Shown: positions 1 through 9,400 of the stretch, piece by piece
Layout of the letters: every line of letters starts with the position of its first letter
How positions within the stretch are numbered: the stretch's first letter is position 1
Assembly: GCF_022678645.1 (NCBI RefSeq)
Contig: NZ_JALBWV010000002.1
Span: 62,001-126,000, forward strand
DNA: 64,000 nt
Direction of reading: 5' to 3'
From: Saccharopolyspora soli
GTDB lineage: Bacteria > Actinomycetota > Actinomycetes > Mycobacteriales > Pseudonocardiaceae
Notes under the pieces: model-generated
Told to the model about the DNA's origin: nothing
Seen by the model: only the letters and a program-made list of their open reading frames with translations
The model's database searches: none
Program-made: the position numbers and the translations under genes

Positions 1-344
1 GCGTCGGCGCACACCAGCGCGGCGATCTCGCCCAGGCTGTGGCCTACCAGCAGGTCGGGGCGCAGGCCGTTGTCGCGGAGGACTCGGTGCACCGCGACGT
101 CCGTGCCGTAGATGGCCAGTTGGGAAACCCACGGTTCGTCGGCGAGCAGTTCGGCGAGCCGCGGCGGGTTTTCGGCGAGCACGACGTCCGAAAGGCGGCG
201 CCCGGTTTCAGCGCGGGTCACCTCGTCGATTTCGTGGAAAACGTCCCGAATATCCGAGTGGTTCGCCGCGGCGGCGGACAGCGCTTGGCCGTCGAAAGCG
301 CCTTGTCCGGGAAACAGCGCCACGACATCAGCGGATCGGTCCAC
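1..344 (-). CDS. Acyltransferase (malonyl-CoA:ACP transacylase or PKS AT domain), N-terminal part
   Basis: The visible 114 residues begin with a GTG at 344, seven bases after a strong AGGAGG ribosome site. They carry FPGQGA at residues 11-16 and GHSLGE at 101-106, where Ser103 is the acyl-transfer nucleophile. This is the signature of the malonyl-CoA:ACP acyltransferase fold. The gene runs off the left edge, so it could be a free-standing FabD-like or trans-acting AT, or the first domain of a modular polyketide synthase. Starting the protein directly with the AT core favours a discrete enzyme or a loading AT. It is divergent from the sugar operon at 965. The AT fold is certain; its pathway is not. 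Confidence 0.85.
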   Translation of the reverse strand, partial: MDRSADVVALFPGQGAFDGQALSAAAANHSDIRDVFHEIDEVTRAETGRRLSDVVLAENPPRLAELLADEPWVSQLAIYGTDVAVHRVLRDNGLRPDLLVGHSLGEIAALVCAD

Positions 345-964
345 AGCAGTTCCTCCTCTTCTACGCCGGACGATCGCGTTGTTCGGATGTTCGTCTCGGC
401 CGGGCCGGTCGGACTACCCGGCAGCCGGGCGTGGGCGGTCGGCCGCCGGTGTGCAGAAAAGGGTGCAGGTTTGCCGGGAACTTCGTTGCTCGATCGCGCC
501 GGGCTGCGGTGTTCGGCTGCGAGCGGAGCTCCGTCGGCACCGCGTCGTCGGGGAAACGCACCGGTGCCAACCGTTTTCCAACTCAGTTTGGCATGCCGCT
601 GCGGACGCGGAAATATCAAGGAAGATGCACCCCGCGTACATATTTCGACCCGGGCGGTTGCACCGGTGTGGGGGAAATGCGTTTCCTGGCAACGCTTTTC
701 GCGGCACTGACCGGAGATAATACCGGCCGGTAACGCGTACCCGGCCCCGCGATCGGGTGGCCAAAGCCGCACGACATGACCGAAATGCACGTGCCGACCG
801 GTGGAAATGCCCTGCGGTCCGCGGAAATGCGGTCCGGGCAGCAGATTTGCCGAGCGCAGCTGGCTCGTCAGCAGCAGGCCCCTTGACAGTCGCGGGGGCG
901 AGGGCGGAGGGTGTCACATCGAACCGAGCGCAAAACGATTTGCGCACTTTGTTGGAGGTGGCCG
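345..964. other. Divergent intergenic region with short repeats
   Basis: This 620-base gap between the acyltransferase gene and the LacI gene has no convincing coding frame. It contains several copies of GGAAATGC, and a near-palindrome GGAAATGCGTTTCC at 673-686 with a LacI-like dyad shape. The repeats around 800-835 could be operator half sites for the adjacent regulator. That role is inference. Confidence 0.4.
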
Positions 965-1969
965 ATGGCGGCGAAGGTGTCCCGGACCCGCGTGCGGCTC
1001 ACCGACGTCGCCGAGCTCGCCCAGGTCAGCGCGGCCACCGTCTCGCAGGTGCTCAACGGCAAGCGGCCGGTTTCCGAGGCCACCCGCAACCGGGTGCTCG
1101 ACGCGGTGGAACGGCTGGGCTACCGACCGAACCAGGTGGCGCGCAGCCTGCGCACCCGGCGCACCAACATCGCCGCGTTGGCCATCCCGGACATCACCAA
1201 CCCCTTCTACCCGGTGCTCGCCCGCGGCATGCAGGACGCGCTAGGCGCGGCGGGAATCCACGTGGTGGTGAGCAACACCGATGGCGACCGGGTCACCCAG
1301 ACCACGCACCTCGGCGACCTCGTCGCACGGGGCATCGACGGCATCGTCTACAGCGGTTTCCACTACACCGAACGAGATCTGGCCCCGGTGCTGGAAGCGG
1401 GGGTGCCGCTGGTGCGGCTGCGCGGGCGAGTCGACCCGCGGCTGGGCGACTTGGTGCGCAGCGACGACCGAAAGGGGGCTGCTGACGCCACGGCCCACCT
1501 GCTGAGGCGCGGCTACCAGCGGATCGGTCTGCTCGACGCCTCCCTGGCGGTGAGCGAGGACGAGCGCGCCGCCGGGTACCGCGACGCGTTCGCGGCGCGT
1601 GGGATCGAACCCGACCCGGATCTGGTCGCAGCGGGCGACTACAGCCGGGAAGGCGGGCGCGCGGCCATGCGCGCCCTGCTGCCCCGGCGTCCCTCGGCCG
1701 TCGTCTGCGCCAACGACCTGATGGCCATCGGTGCCCTCGACGTGGCACGGGAGGCAGGGCTGCGGGTGCCAGATGATCTCGCCGTCGTCGGGTTCGACGA
1801 CATCGACGCCGCCGAGCTCGTGAGCCCCGCGCTGACCACCGTGCGCAACCCCGCCTACGAACTCGGCGCCACCAGCGGTCGACGCCTGCTCGAACGCATC
1901 GAGGGCGACACCTCCGAACCAACCGAGACGGTCGTGTCGGCCGACCTCATCGTCCGCGACTCGACCTGA
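965..1969 (+). CDS. LacI-family transcriptional regulator
   Basis: 334-residue LacI/GalR regulator. Residues 11-33 form the helix-turn-helix (TDVAELAQVSAATVSQVLNG), followed by the hinge helix and a periplasmic-binding-protein-type sugar domain. The domain shows the IPDITNPFY and VVGFDDIDAAELVSPALTT segments typical of the family. The ATG at 965 was chosen over the upstream frame because GGAGG lies about five bases before it and the HTH then sits at the usual distance from the N-terminus. The binding-protein and permease genes follow within a short distance, so it is probably the local repressor that responds to the imported sugar. The sugar cannot be named from sequence. Confidence 0.93.
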   Translation: MAAKVSRTRVRLTDVAELAQVSAATVSQVLNGKRPVSEATRNRVLDAVERLGYRPNQVARSLRTRRTNIAALAIPDITNPFYPVLARGMQDALGAAGIHVVVSNTDGDRVTQTTHLGDLVARGIDGIVYSGFHYTERDLAPVLEAGVPLVRLRGRVDPRLGDLVRSDDRKGAADATAHLLRRGYQRIGLLDASLAVSEDERAAGYRDAFAARGIEPDPDLVAAGDYSREGGRAAMRALLPRRPSAVVCANDLMAIGALDVAREAGLRVPDDLAVVGFDDIDAAELVSPALTTVRNPAYELGATSGRRLLERIEGDTSEPTETVVSADLIVRDST

Positions 1970-1996
1970 CCGCGAAGACCGACCAGAAGGGTGGCC

Positions 1997-3313
1997 ATGC
2001 CGCACGATCCGTTGTCCCCCAACGACTTGCTCGCCGACGAGCTGGCCCAACGCCGGGAATCCGGCTACGACATCGATTCCGTCCTGGCCGCGCTCGACGG
2101 CACCGATCCCGCGGAACTGCCAGCGGCGCGAGCGACCGAACTGCTCGACGAGTTGGAGCACACCGCCCGGCGCGCGGACTGGGTCTACGAGGAGCCGGAC
2201 GCACTCGACGAAATCGTTGCTGCGATCGGCACCCAGGCCCCACCGCCGGTGTCCGTCGAGCGCTACGCGGAGCGCGTGCACGGCGCCTGGCAGGGCCGTG
2301 CCGCGGGCTGCAATCTGGGCAAGCCGGTGGAGAACGGCTTCAGCTTCACCGCCGCGAGCCTGCGCCGGTACCTGGAACTGGCCGGTGACTACCCGATCCG
2401 CGACTACATCCCGCTGCTGAACCCGTTGCCCGCCGAGTTCGTGCTGCATCCGAGCCACCCGATGACCACCAGGGGCAACATCGACGGCTCGGCCCGCGAC
2501 GACGACCTGGACTACACCGTGCTCGGCCTGCACCTGCTGGAGACCTACGGGCCGGACTACACGACCGACGACGTGGCCAGGGAATGGTTGCAGCGCTTGC
2601 CCTTCCTGCTCACCTACACCGCCGAGCGCGCCGTTTACCGCAACCTGACCGCGGGAATCGAGCCCGAACGCGCTGCCACCGTGCGCAACCCGTACCGCGA
2701 GTGGATAGGCGCGCAGATCCGCGCCGACATCCACGGCTACCGGCACGCCGGGGATCCGATGGGCGCCGCGAAGTCGGTGTTCCCCGATGCCGCGCTGTCC
2801 CACGTCGGCAACGGAATCTACGGCGCGATGTGGTCGGCGGCGCTGGTGGCGGCGGCTTTCACCGCCGACGACGTACGTCGGGCCGTGGAGATCTCCGCCC
2901 GATGCGTCCCGCCGCAGTCTCGGCTGGCGGAGGCATTGCGCACCGTGCTCGACCTGCACGCCGGGGGAGCGAGCTGGGAACAGGCGCAGCAGCAGGTCGA
3001 ACGGGAGTACGGCCACTACAGCTGGGTGCACACCATCAACAACGCCGTCGTGGTGGCGATGGGCGTGCTGTGGGGAGCCGGTGACTTCACATCGACCATC
3101 GGCCTGACCGTGCAGGGCGCCTGGGACACCGACTCCAACGGAGCCACTGCGGGCTCGGTCGCCGGTGCTTTCCTCGGCAGGGACGGGATTCCGGAGCACT
3201 GGCTGGCCCCGCTGGACGATCGGCTGCGCTCCGCGGTCTCCGGGTTCGACGGGTCCCGGATCAGCGCACTGGCCGAACGCACCATCCGCCTCACCGAGTC
3301 CGGATCGGCGTAA
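1997..3313 (+). CDS. ADP-ribosylglycohydrolase-family hydrolase
   Basis: About 438 residues of the ADP-ribosyl-[dinitrogenase reductase] glycohydrolase (DraG/ARH) fold. The metal-binding acidic motifs are visible: GRAAGCNLGKP near residue 105, DGSARDDDLDYTVL near 165, and WDTDSNGATAGSVAGAFLG near 375. The first ~95 residues are an extra region ahead of the usual core. The ATG at 1997 sits six bases after AGAAGG; a GTG at 1991 is possible. Placed between the LacI gene and the sugar-binding protein, it more likely cleaves an imported N- or O-glycoside than reverses protein ADP-ribosylation. That is inference from context; the fold is clear. Confidence 0.85.
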   Translation: MPHDPLSPNDLLADELAQRRESGYDIDSVLAALDGTDPAELPAARATELLDELEHTARRADWVYEEPDALDEIVAAIGTQAPPPVSVERYAERVHGAWQGRAAGCNLGKPVENGFSFTAASLRRYLELAGDYPIRDYIPLLNPLPAEFVLHPSHPMTTRGNIDGSARDDDLDYTVLGLHLLETYGPDYTTDDVAREWLQRLPFLLTYTAERAVYRNLTAGIEPERAATVRNPYREWIGAQIRADIHGYRHAGDPMGAAKSVFPDAALSHVGNGIYGAMWSAALVAAAFTADDVRRAVEISARCVPPQSRLAEALRTVLDLHAGGASWEQAQQQVEREYGHYSWVHTINNAVVVAMGVLWGAGDFTSTIGLTVQGAWDTDSNGATAGSVAGAFLGRDGIPEHWLAPLDDRLRSAVSGFDGSRISALAERTIRLTESGSA

Positions 3314-3337
3314 GCCGAGTTCGCGAAGGAGCGACAT

Positions 3338-4720
3338 ATGCCCGGCTCAATGACGCGCCGAAGCTTCCTGCAGCTGTCCACTTCGGCCTTCGCCGTTGGA
3401 AGCGCCACAGCCCTGGGTGGCTGCGGCGGCTCCCGCAGTGGCGAAGTGGTGGACTTCTGGGCCGCCTTCAACCGATCGGAACAGGAGGACTACGTCCAGC
3501 GGGAGCTCGTCGCTCCGTTCGCGTCCTCGCACGGGTTGCCGGTGTTGATGGCGGTGAAGCAGACCAGCACCATCGACCGGCTCGTGCAGACCGCGGTGGC
3601 CTCGGGGCGCGGACCGGATCTGTTCCCCACCCCGGGCCCGGCGCAGGTGCTCGCCTACCTCGATGCGGGCAAGCTGGCGGACCTCGATGCGGGCAAGCTG
3701 GCGGACCTCGACGGCTACGCGCGCCGGTTCGACTGGAACGGCAAACTCCAGCGATGGGCGGTCGAGGCCAGCAAGGTGGACGGCAAGCTGTACTCCATCC
3801 CGCTCGAATACGAGTCGATGGTGCTGCTCTACAACCCCGCCGTTTTCGCCCGGAACGGATGGCACCCGCCGCGGGATCGGACCGATTTCGAACGGATCTG
3901 CACGGAGGCCGCGGCGCGCGGGATCATGCCGGTGGCGGCGGGCAATGCCGACTACAAGCCAGCCACCGAGTGGCTGGTGACGGTCTTCCTCAACCACTTC
4001 AGCGGGCCGCAGGCCCTGCACGACGCGTTGCGCGGCAACCGCTCGTGGACCGACGCGTTGTTCGTGGACGCCATCGAGCTGCTGGCCGACTACTTCGGCA
4101 AGGGCTGGTTCGGCGGCGGTGTGCAGTCCTACTTCACCAACCGCAATGACGCCCTCTACGCCAAGCTCGCCTCGGGCCAGGCCGCCATGATGCTCACCGG
4201 CAGTTGGGGGTTCAGCGACGCGGCCGCCTTCTTCGGCCCGGAGGCGGGCAACGACGCACGCTGGGAGTGGGCCGTGATCCCCAGTTTCGCGCCCACCGCG
4301 CCGCCGGAGCTGTTCGAGATCGCGATCGGCAGCTCGGTGGTGCTCAACAGCGACTCGCCGCACCCGGACGCCGCGGCCGAGTACCTGAACTGGCGGCTGT
4401 CCGACCCGGCTCGCGCGGCGAAGGCGCTCGCCGATGTGGGGCTGCCGCCGCCACCGATCGACATCCGCGACGCCGACTACCCGGCCAACAGCGATCCCCG
4501 CGTGCGGCGTTTCTTCACCGAGCTCAACGCCAGCTCGCTGCGCGGCTACACCACGTGGACGCACTGGCCGCCGCGGTCGAACAACCACATGTACCGCGGG
4601 ATGGACCGCGTGATCGTCGGCAAGACCAGCGCGCGGGAGTTCTGCGCCGAGCTCGACGAGCTGTTCGCCGAAGAACGCGCCGCGGGCCACGTCCCGCCCG
4701 TACCGGCTCCGGAGGCGTGA
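3338..4720 (+). CDS. Carbohydrate ABC transporter substrate-binding lipoprotein (Tat-exported)
   Basis: 460 residues. The N-terminus has a twin-arginine motif (RRSFLQ, residues 7-12), a hydrophobic stretch and a lipobox ending at Cys29 (LGGC). This indicates export folded by Tat and lipid anchoring outside the membrane. The rest is a family 1 extracellular solute-binding protein; segments such as YSIPLEYESMVLLYNP and AMMLTGSWGF are typical of sugar binders. The first permease gene overlaps its stop by one base. An exact 24-base tandem duplication lies at 3659-3706 and repeats eight residues (LDAGKLAD) in a surface loop. No ATPase gene accompanies the transporter, so a shared MsiK-type ATPase is expected. 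Confidence 0.92.
   Translation: MPGSMTRRSFLQLSTSAFAVGSATALGGCGGSRSGEVVDFWAAFNRSEQEDYVQRELVAPFASSHGLPVLMAVKQTSTIDRLVQTAVASGRGPDLFPTPGPAQVLAYLDAGKLADLDAGKLADLDGYARRFDWNGKLQRWAVEASKVDGKLYSIPLEYESMVLLYNPAVFARNGWHPPRDRTDFERICTEAAARGIMPVAAGNADYKPATEWLVTVFLNHFSGPQALHDALRGNRSWTDALFVDAIELLADYFGKGWFGGGVQSYFTNRNDALYAKLASGQAAMMLTGSWGFSDAAAFFGPEAGNDARWEWAVIPSFAPTAPPELFEIAIGSSVVLNSDSPHPDAAAEYLNWRLSDPARAAKALADVGLPPPPIDIRDADYPANSDPRVRRFFTELNASSLRGYTTWTHWPPRSNNHMYRGMDRVIVGKTSAREFCAELDELFAEERAAGHVPPVPAPEA
3659..3706 (+). repeat. Exact 24-base tandem duplication inside the binding-protein gene
   Basis: Two identical 24-base units, 3659-3682 and 3683-3706, lie head to tail. A third partial copy of six bases follows. 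The duplication is in frame and gives LDAGKLADLDAGKLADLDG, so it looks like a recent slippage or unequal-exchange event that kept the reading frame. Confidence 0.95.
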
Positions 4721-5613
4721 TGGCGGTCCAACAGCTCGACCAGCAGCAACGTCGTCCAGCGGGAATCCAGCGGAGCAGGCAGCGGCTCGGCTGGCTCTAC
4801 CTGCTGCCGCTGCTGGCGGTCAACCTGCTGGTGATGGTGGGTCCGGGGGTGTTCAGCCTCTACTACTCCTTCACCGACTACGACGGCATCGGCACCGCGC
4901 ACTGGGTGGGACTGGACAACTACGTCCGGCTGCTCGGCGACACCGAGTTCATCGAGGCGTTGCTGCACAACCTCGCGTGGACGCTGTACTTCCTGCTGGT
5001 GCCCATGGCGATGGGGTTGCTCGGGGCGTTCCTGCTCTCCCGCGTCAAGCGCTTCCAGCTGTTGCTGCGGGTGCTGTACTTCCTGCCTTACATCGTTGCG
5101 ACGGTGGTCAACGCGATGATCTGGCGCAACCTGCTGGCGCCGGACACCGGCCTCGGGGCGCTCACCGGGATCAACTTCCTCGGGGACACCAACTTCGTGC
5201 TGCCCTCGATCGCGGTGGTGAACAACTGGGCGTGGTGGGGTTTCCTGGTCGTGGTGTTCCTCGCCGCGATGCAATCGGTCAGCCCGGTGCTCTACGAGGC
5301 GGCGGAACTCGACGGCGCGAGCAAGTGGCGGCAGTTCTGGCACGTCACCCTGCCCGGCATCCGACCCACCTTCCTCTTCCTCGGCCTGATGACGATCGTC
5401 TGGTCGTTCTTGATCTTCGACTACGTCTACATCCTCACCGACGGCGGACCAGCCGGGTCCTCGGAGGTGCTGGGCACAGTTCTGTACCGCAACGCCTTCA
5501 CCAACCAGGAGGTCGGCTACGCGGCGGCGATCGGTGTGGTGATGACGCTGATCAGCGCTGTGGTGGTGCTCGGCTACCTGTACCTGCGGCGCAAGAAGGG
5601 TTGGGAAGCATGA
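4720..5613 (+). CDS. Carbohydrate ABC transporter permease, MalF type
   Basis: 297-residue inner-membrane permease with about six hydrophobic helices. The conserved cytoplasmic EAA loop reads EAAELDGASKWRQFWHVTLP and docks the ATPase. Its ATG overlaps the TGA of the binding-protein gene and its own TGA overlaps the next ATG, so the three genes are translationally coupled. It pairs with the downstream MalG-type subunit to form the channel. Substrate unknown. Confidence 0.93.
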   Translation: MAVQQLDQQQRRPAGIQRSRQRLGWLYLLPLLAVNLLVMVGPGVFSLYYSFTDYDGIGTAHWVGLDNYVRLLGDTEFIEALLHNLAWTLYFLLVPMAMGLLGAFLLSRVKRFQLLLRVLYFLPYIVATVVNAMIWRNLLAPDTGLGALTGINFLGDTNFVLPSIAVVNNWAWWGFLVVVFLAAMQSVSPVLYEAAELDGASKWRQFWHVTLPGIRPTFLFLGLMTIVWSFLIFDYVYILTDGGPAGSSEVLGTVLYRNAFTNQEVGYAAAIGVVMTLISAVVVLGYLYLRRKKGWEA

Positions 5614-6443
5614 GCCAGCGCACGACCCGGACCGGCCTGCCCGGCTACGTGATCCTCGGGCTGCTCGCCCTGTTCGCGCTCGGCCCGCTGGTGCTGTTCG
5701 CGTTCAACTCGCTGAAGACCCGCGACGAACTGGCGGTGAACTCCTTCGGCCCGCCATCGGGTCTGCACTGGGCGAACTTCGCCGAGGCGTGGCAGGAAGC
5801 CAACATGGCGGCTGGCCTGCGCAACAGCGTGATCGTGGTGCTCGGGACGGTGGTCGGGGTGTGCGTGATCGCCGGGCTGGCCGCCTACGCGCTGGCCAGG
5901 ATGGACCTGCCGCACACCGGCGGGATCATGCTCTGGCTGGTGGTCGGTGGCGCGTTGCCGACGCAGATGTTCCTGGTGCCGCTGTTCTTCCTGTGGGCCA
6001 AGCTGAACCTCTACGACTCGCTGTTCGGACTGATCGTCGTGTACTGGGCGCTGTTCGCACCATTCGCGACATTGCTGCTGCGGTCGTTCCTCGTCGGCCT
6101 GCCACGGGAGTACGAGGAGGCGGCTCGCATCGACGGTGCCTCGGAGCTGCGCATCCTGACGCGGGTGGTCGCGCCGGTGGCCGCGCCGGGATTCCTGACG
6201 GTCGCGCTGGTGACCGGACTTTCGGCGTACAACGAGTTCCTGTTCGCCGTCACGTTCATCCAGGATTCGGACAAGATGCCGGTGTCGACGGCGCTGTTCT
6301 CGTTCCAGCAGGGCTTCACCCAGGACTACGCCCTGCTCAGCGCAGCTGGACTGATCATGCTGCTACCGATGGTGCTGCTTTTCCTCTTCCTGCAAAGGCG
6401 ATTCATCGACGGCATAGCGGCCTCGGGCCTGGGCGGAACCTGA
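5610..6443 (+). CDS. Carbohydrate ABC transporter permease, MalG type
   Basis: 277-residue second permease subunit with about six membrane helices. The EAA motif EAARIDGASELRILTRVVAP is followed by the usual helix and by FQQGFTQDYALLSAAG, typical of MalG-like proteins. The ATG at 5610 overlaps the previous stop by four bases. It is the last gene of the sugar operon; the next gene is convergent. Because no ATP-binding subunit is encoded nearby, energy probably comes from a multi-system ATPase elsewhere in the genome. Confidence 0.93.
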   Translation: MSQRTTRTGLPGYVILGLLALFALGPLVLFAFNSLKTRDELAVNSFGPPSGLHWANFAEAWQEANMAAGLRNSVIVVLGTVVGVCVIAGLAAYALARMDLPHTGGIMLWLVVGGALPTQMFLVPLFFLWAKLNLYDSLFGLIVVYWALFAPFATLLLRSFLVGLPREYEEAARIDGASELRILTRVVAPVAAPGFLTVALVTGLSAYNEFLFAVTFIQDSDKMPVSTALFSFQQGFTQDYALLSAAGLIMLLPMVLLFLFLQRRFIDGIAASGLGGT

Positions 6444-6493
6444 CGCTCAGCGGCAGCCACCGGGCTCGCTCTGGGCCGATTTCGCGCGGAGGC

Positions 6494-9400
6494 TCAGCGC
6501 GTCCGGATGGCGTCGACGAACAGGATTTGCGGATCGTGCTGGATGTCCGCGATCCGGTTCACCGTGATCAGCTTCTCGCGCGGATCAGCGCCCGCCTGCG
6601 GGTCCTGCGGAACCGGCCCAAAATCGATCTTGCCGCTGGCTCCGTAGTAGGCGTTTTCCCCGGTGATGGCGCGAAGCGCGGCGAACAGGGCCGCCCGGCT
6701 CGGCACCGGCTGCTCCGGCCTGCCCGCATCGACCGCGGCCTCCAGCAACAGGCTCAGCGCGTCGTAGCCAGCCATCACGTGGCCGTTGGCGGGCGTGCCG
6801 AACGGCGTGCCGTCCGGTTTCGCGTCCTGTGGCGCGACTTTCCGGTAGGCTTCGAAGAACCGTTGGGCGGAACGCTTGGAGTCCACATCGGCATTGATGT
6901 GGTTCCAGCCTTCCTCGCTGGTGCTGTAGCTGGTGAACATGAGTTGGTCGTCGCCGAACCCCTGCAGGGTGCTGAGGTAGCTCTGATCCGTGGTGTCCAA
7001 TTGGGACATGTCGTCGGAACCCAGCACGAGGGTCTCCCCGGCGCAGCTGCCATCGCGGCTGAGGGCGTCGAGCATCGTGTACGTCTCGTTGGCCCGTCCC
7101 GTGTAGATAAGCAGTGGCTTGCGCCCCTCCTGCCTGCTCTGATCGCACATCTGCCGCATGTTGTTCGCCATTCGCGACAGCAGGTCCGCACTGTTCGGCT
7201 CGTAGGTCAGCCGGATCGGCGGCCCGAGGCCGCCCAGCGTTTCACCCAGCGCGTCCGCGTAGTCGCCGGTTAGCTCCTTGCTGTAGCGATCGTTGTTGTC
7301 CACCAGCACGAAGGGCTTTCGCTGCGCGATGTCATCGCGCCTGGCGAGGAAGTCGGTTCCGGCTCGGGCCTGGTGGCTGCTCGGCACGGCGACCCGGAAG
7401 AAGTAGGGCATGCCGGAGAGCACATTGCCGGACGCCTCCGAACTGACCATCGGAACCGCTGACTGCTGGCCGTCTTCCTCACCGGGGCCGAGCCGCTGCA
7501 CCGCCAGGACGGTGGAGTCGCGGGTCTGGCTGAGCCCGGTGACTCCGATGACGGTGGGATCCTGCCGGGCGAGTTCCCTGATCTTGGGGGCGACGTTGTG
7601 CGCCTCCGCCAGTTCACCGCCGAAGTTGGCCAGCACCAGCCGGACGTAGAACGGCCGCGAACCCGCGCCGAGCGCGAAACCGTTCCACTCCCGCTGCGCG
7701 AGGTACGCGCCGCGCAGCTCGTTGACGCCGACCGCCAGCCCGTGCCGAGGTGGTTCTTCCTTGCTGCTCAAGATAGTTCCGACCACGACCGTGGCGTAGG
7801 GCTTGTGCTCGGTGGCCTTGGCCCCTTCGACCTTGGCGTTCTCCTCGGCGATCAGCCTGCTGAGCGCATCGATTTCCACTTCGGCCGGATCGGCGATCGG
7901 CGGCGCGGTGAACGGCCCCACCCCGGTGGCGATGCCGATGCACTGACCGTCCTGGTTCTGCAGGGTCGTCGTGTCATCCCAGAGCCAGCGCACGGAATCA
8001 GCAGAGCCGATGCCGCCGCGATCGCAGTGCTGCGTGACGTGCACCCCGTACACCAACCCGTAACCGACCAGGGTGAGCGCCAGGGCAGCGCCGACGACAC
8101 GACGAAGCGTGTGACGCGGCAGGAGCACGCGCGGGTAGGGGAAGTTTCCGTCCGCCCGCAACACGGCGCGCAACTGCGGCACCGCGATCGACCTGCTGCC
8201 CGAGCCGATGCCGCGGTACTTGCTCCGCAACTCGACGACGTCGGTGTTTTGAAGTTGTGCCGCGCTGTTGAACGCGTCGTCGAGCTCCAACAGCGTGCGC
8301 TCGTCCCAGCGTTCCCGGCTCGTGCACGACAACATCGTTTGCAGCGCGTTGATCATCTGCTCGAACGGCTGCGACCGAGGCGCGTCCCACAGCAGGTTCC
8401 TGCTGGTGAGCCACTCGCGGATCGCCCCAGCGCCGCCGGGGCGGACGTTCGGTGCGGTCGCGATCTGCTCCAGATCCGCGTGCCAGTCGTCGCCTGCCTG
8501 CGCCCGCCGAGCGCGTCCCGCGAAATGCTTGGCCACCTCCTCGACCTCGCCGAGGGCGAGCAGGTGGTACTGCATCGCCAGCAGCGAACCGGCTTTCCAT
8601 GGGTCGTTGGCGAAGTGCAGGGCCAGCTCGCGGTGCACCACGTCGTAGGAGAAATCCAGCTCCGCCTCGTTCGCCAGCAGCTCGTTGACCAACAGGTCCC
8701 GCAGCAGCGGGTGCAGGTACCAGTTCCCGTCCTCCCCGGTGTCCACGAAACTCAGAATGGGCAGGTAGTCCTTGATCCGCCGGAGGCTGTCGGCATCCCG
8801 ATCGTCGGCCAGCAGCTCGATGGTGGCTTCGTCCAACCACATCGGCGCGGCGAGCTTGGACAACAGGTCGTTGGTCTCGCGCCGGACGGCCTTCACCGCT
8901 GCGCTGTCCGAGTCGTTCTCGGCGGATTCGAGCGCGTCCGGGGGCAACGGTTCGGTTCGGAATCGTTGGAGGAAGCGCATCAACAGGTATTCGCGCACCG
9001 TCTCGCCCCGGTCCGCATTGCTTTCCTCCGGACGCGCCAGCTCATCGAAGATCGCCCGGACCGCGGGGATCGTCCACGCCCGTTCCGAGCTCAGGCTCAA
9101 CTTCCGGGAGATGAGTTGGACGGCCTGCGGATGGCCGTGGGTGGCCTCGTGGATCTCGCGGACGCGCGCTTCCTCGCGCACGGTTTCCTCGTCGAGCTCG
9201 CTCAGTTCGTCGAGCAGTTGCCGGGTCTGGTCCAGGGTGAGCGGTTCGAGCCGCACCGGCAGGTAGGCCGCGGGGCGCGGAGTCGCCGACCTGGTGTGCG
9301 GTGTCTGATTCCGCGCCCATCGCAGATAACGGCGCCGAGCCTCCAGCTTGGGATCGGCTTCGGTGCCACCAGGTGTGCCGTGGGCGTCGTGGGCGAAACC

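Noticed and set aside
1241..3337. A 698-codon minus-strand open frame across the LacI and glycohydrolase genes
   Set aside because: It crosses two well-supported genes on the other strand and shows no recognisable domain; shadow frame.
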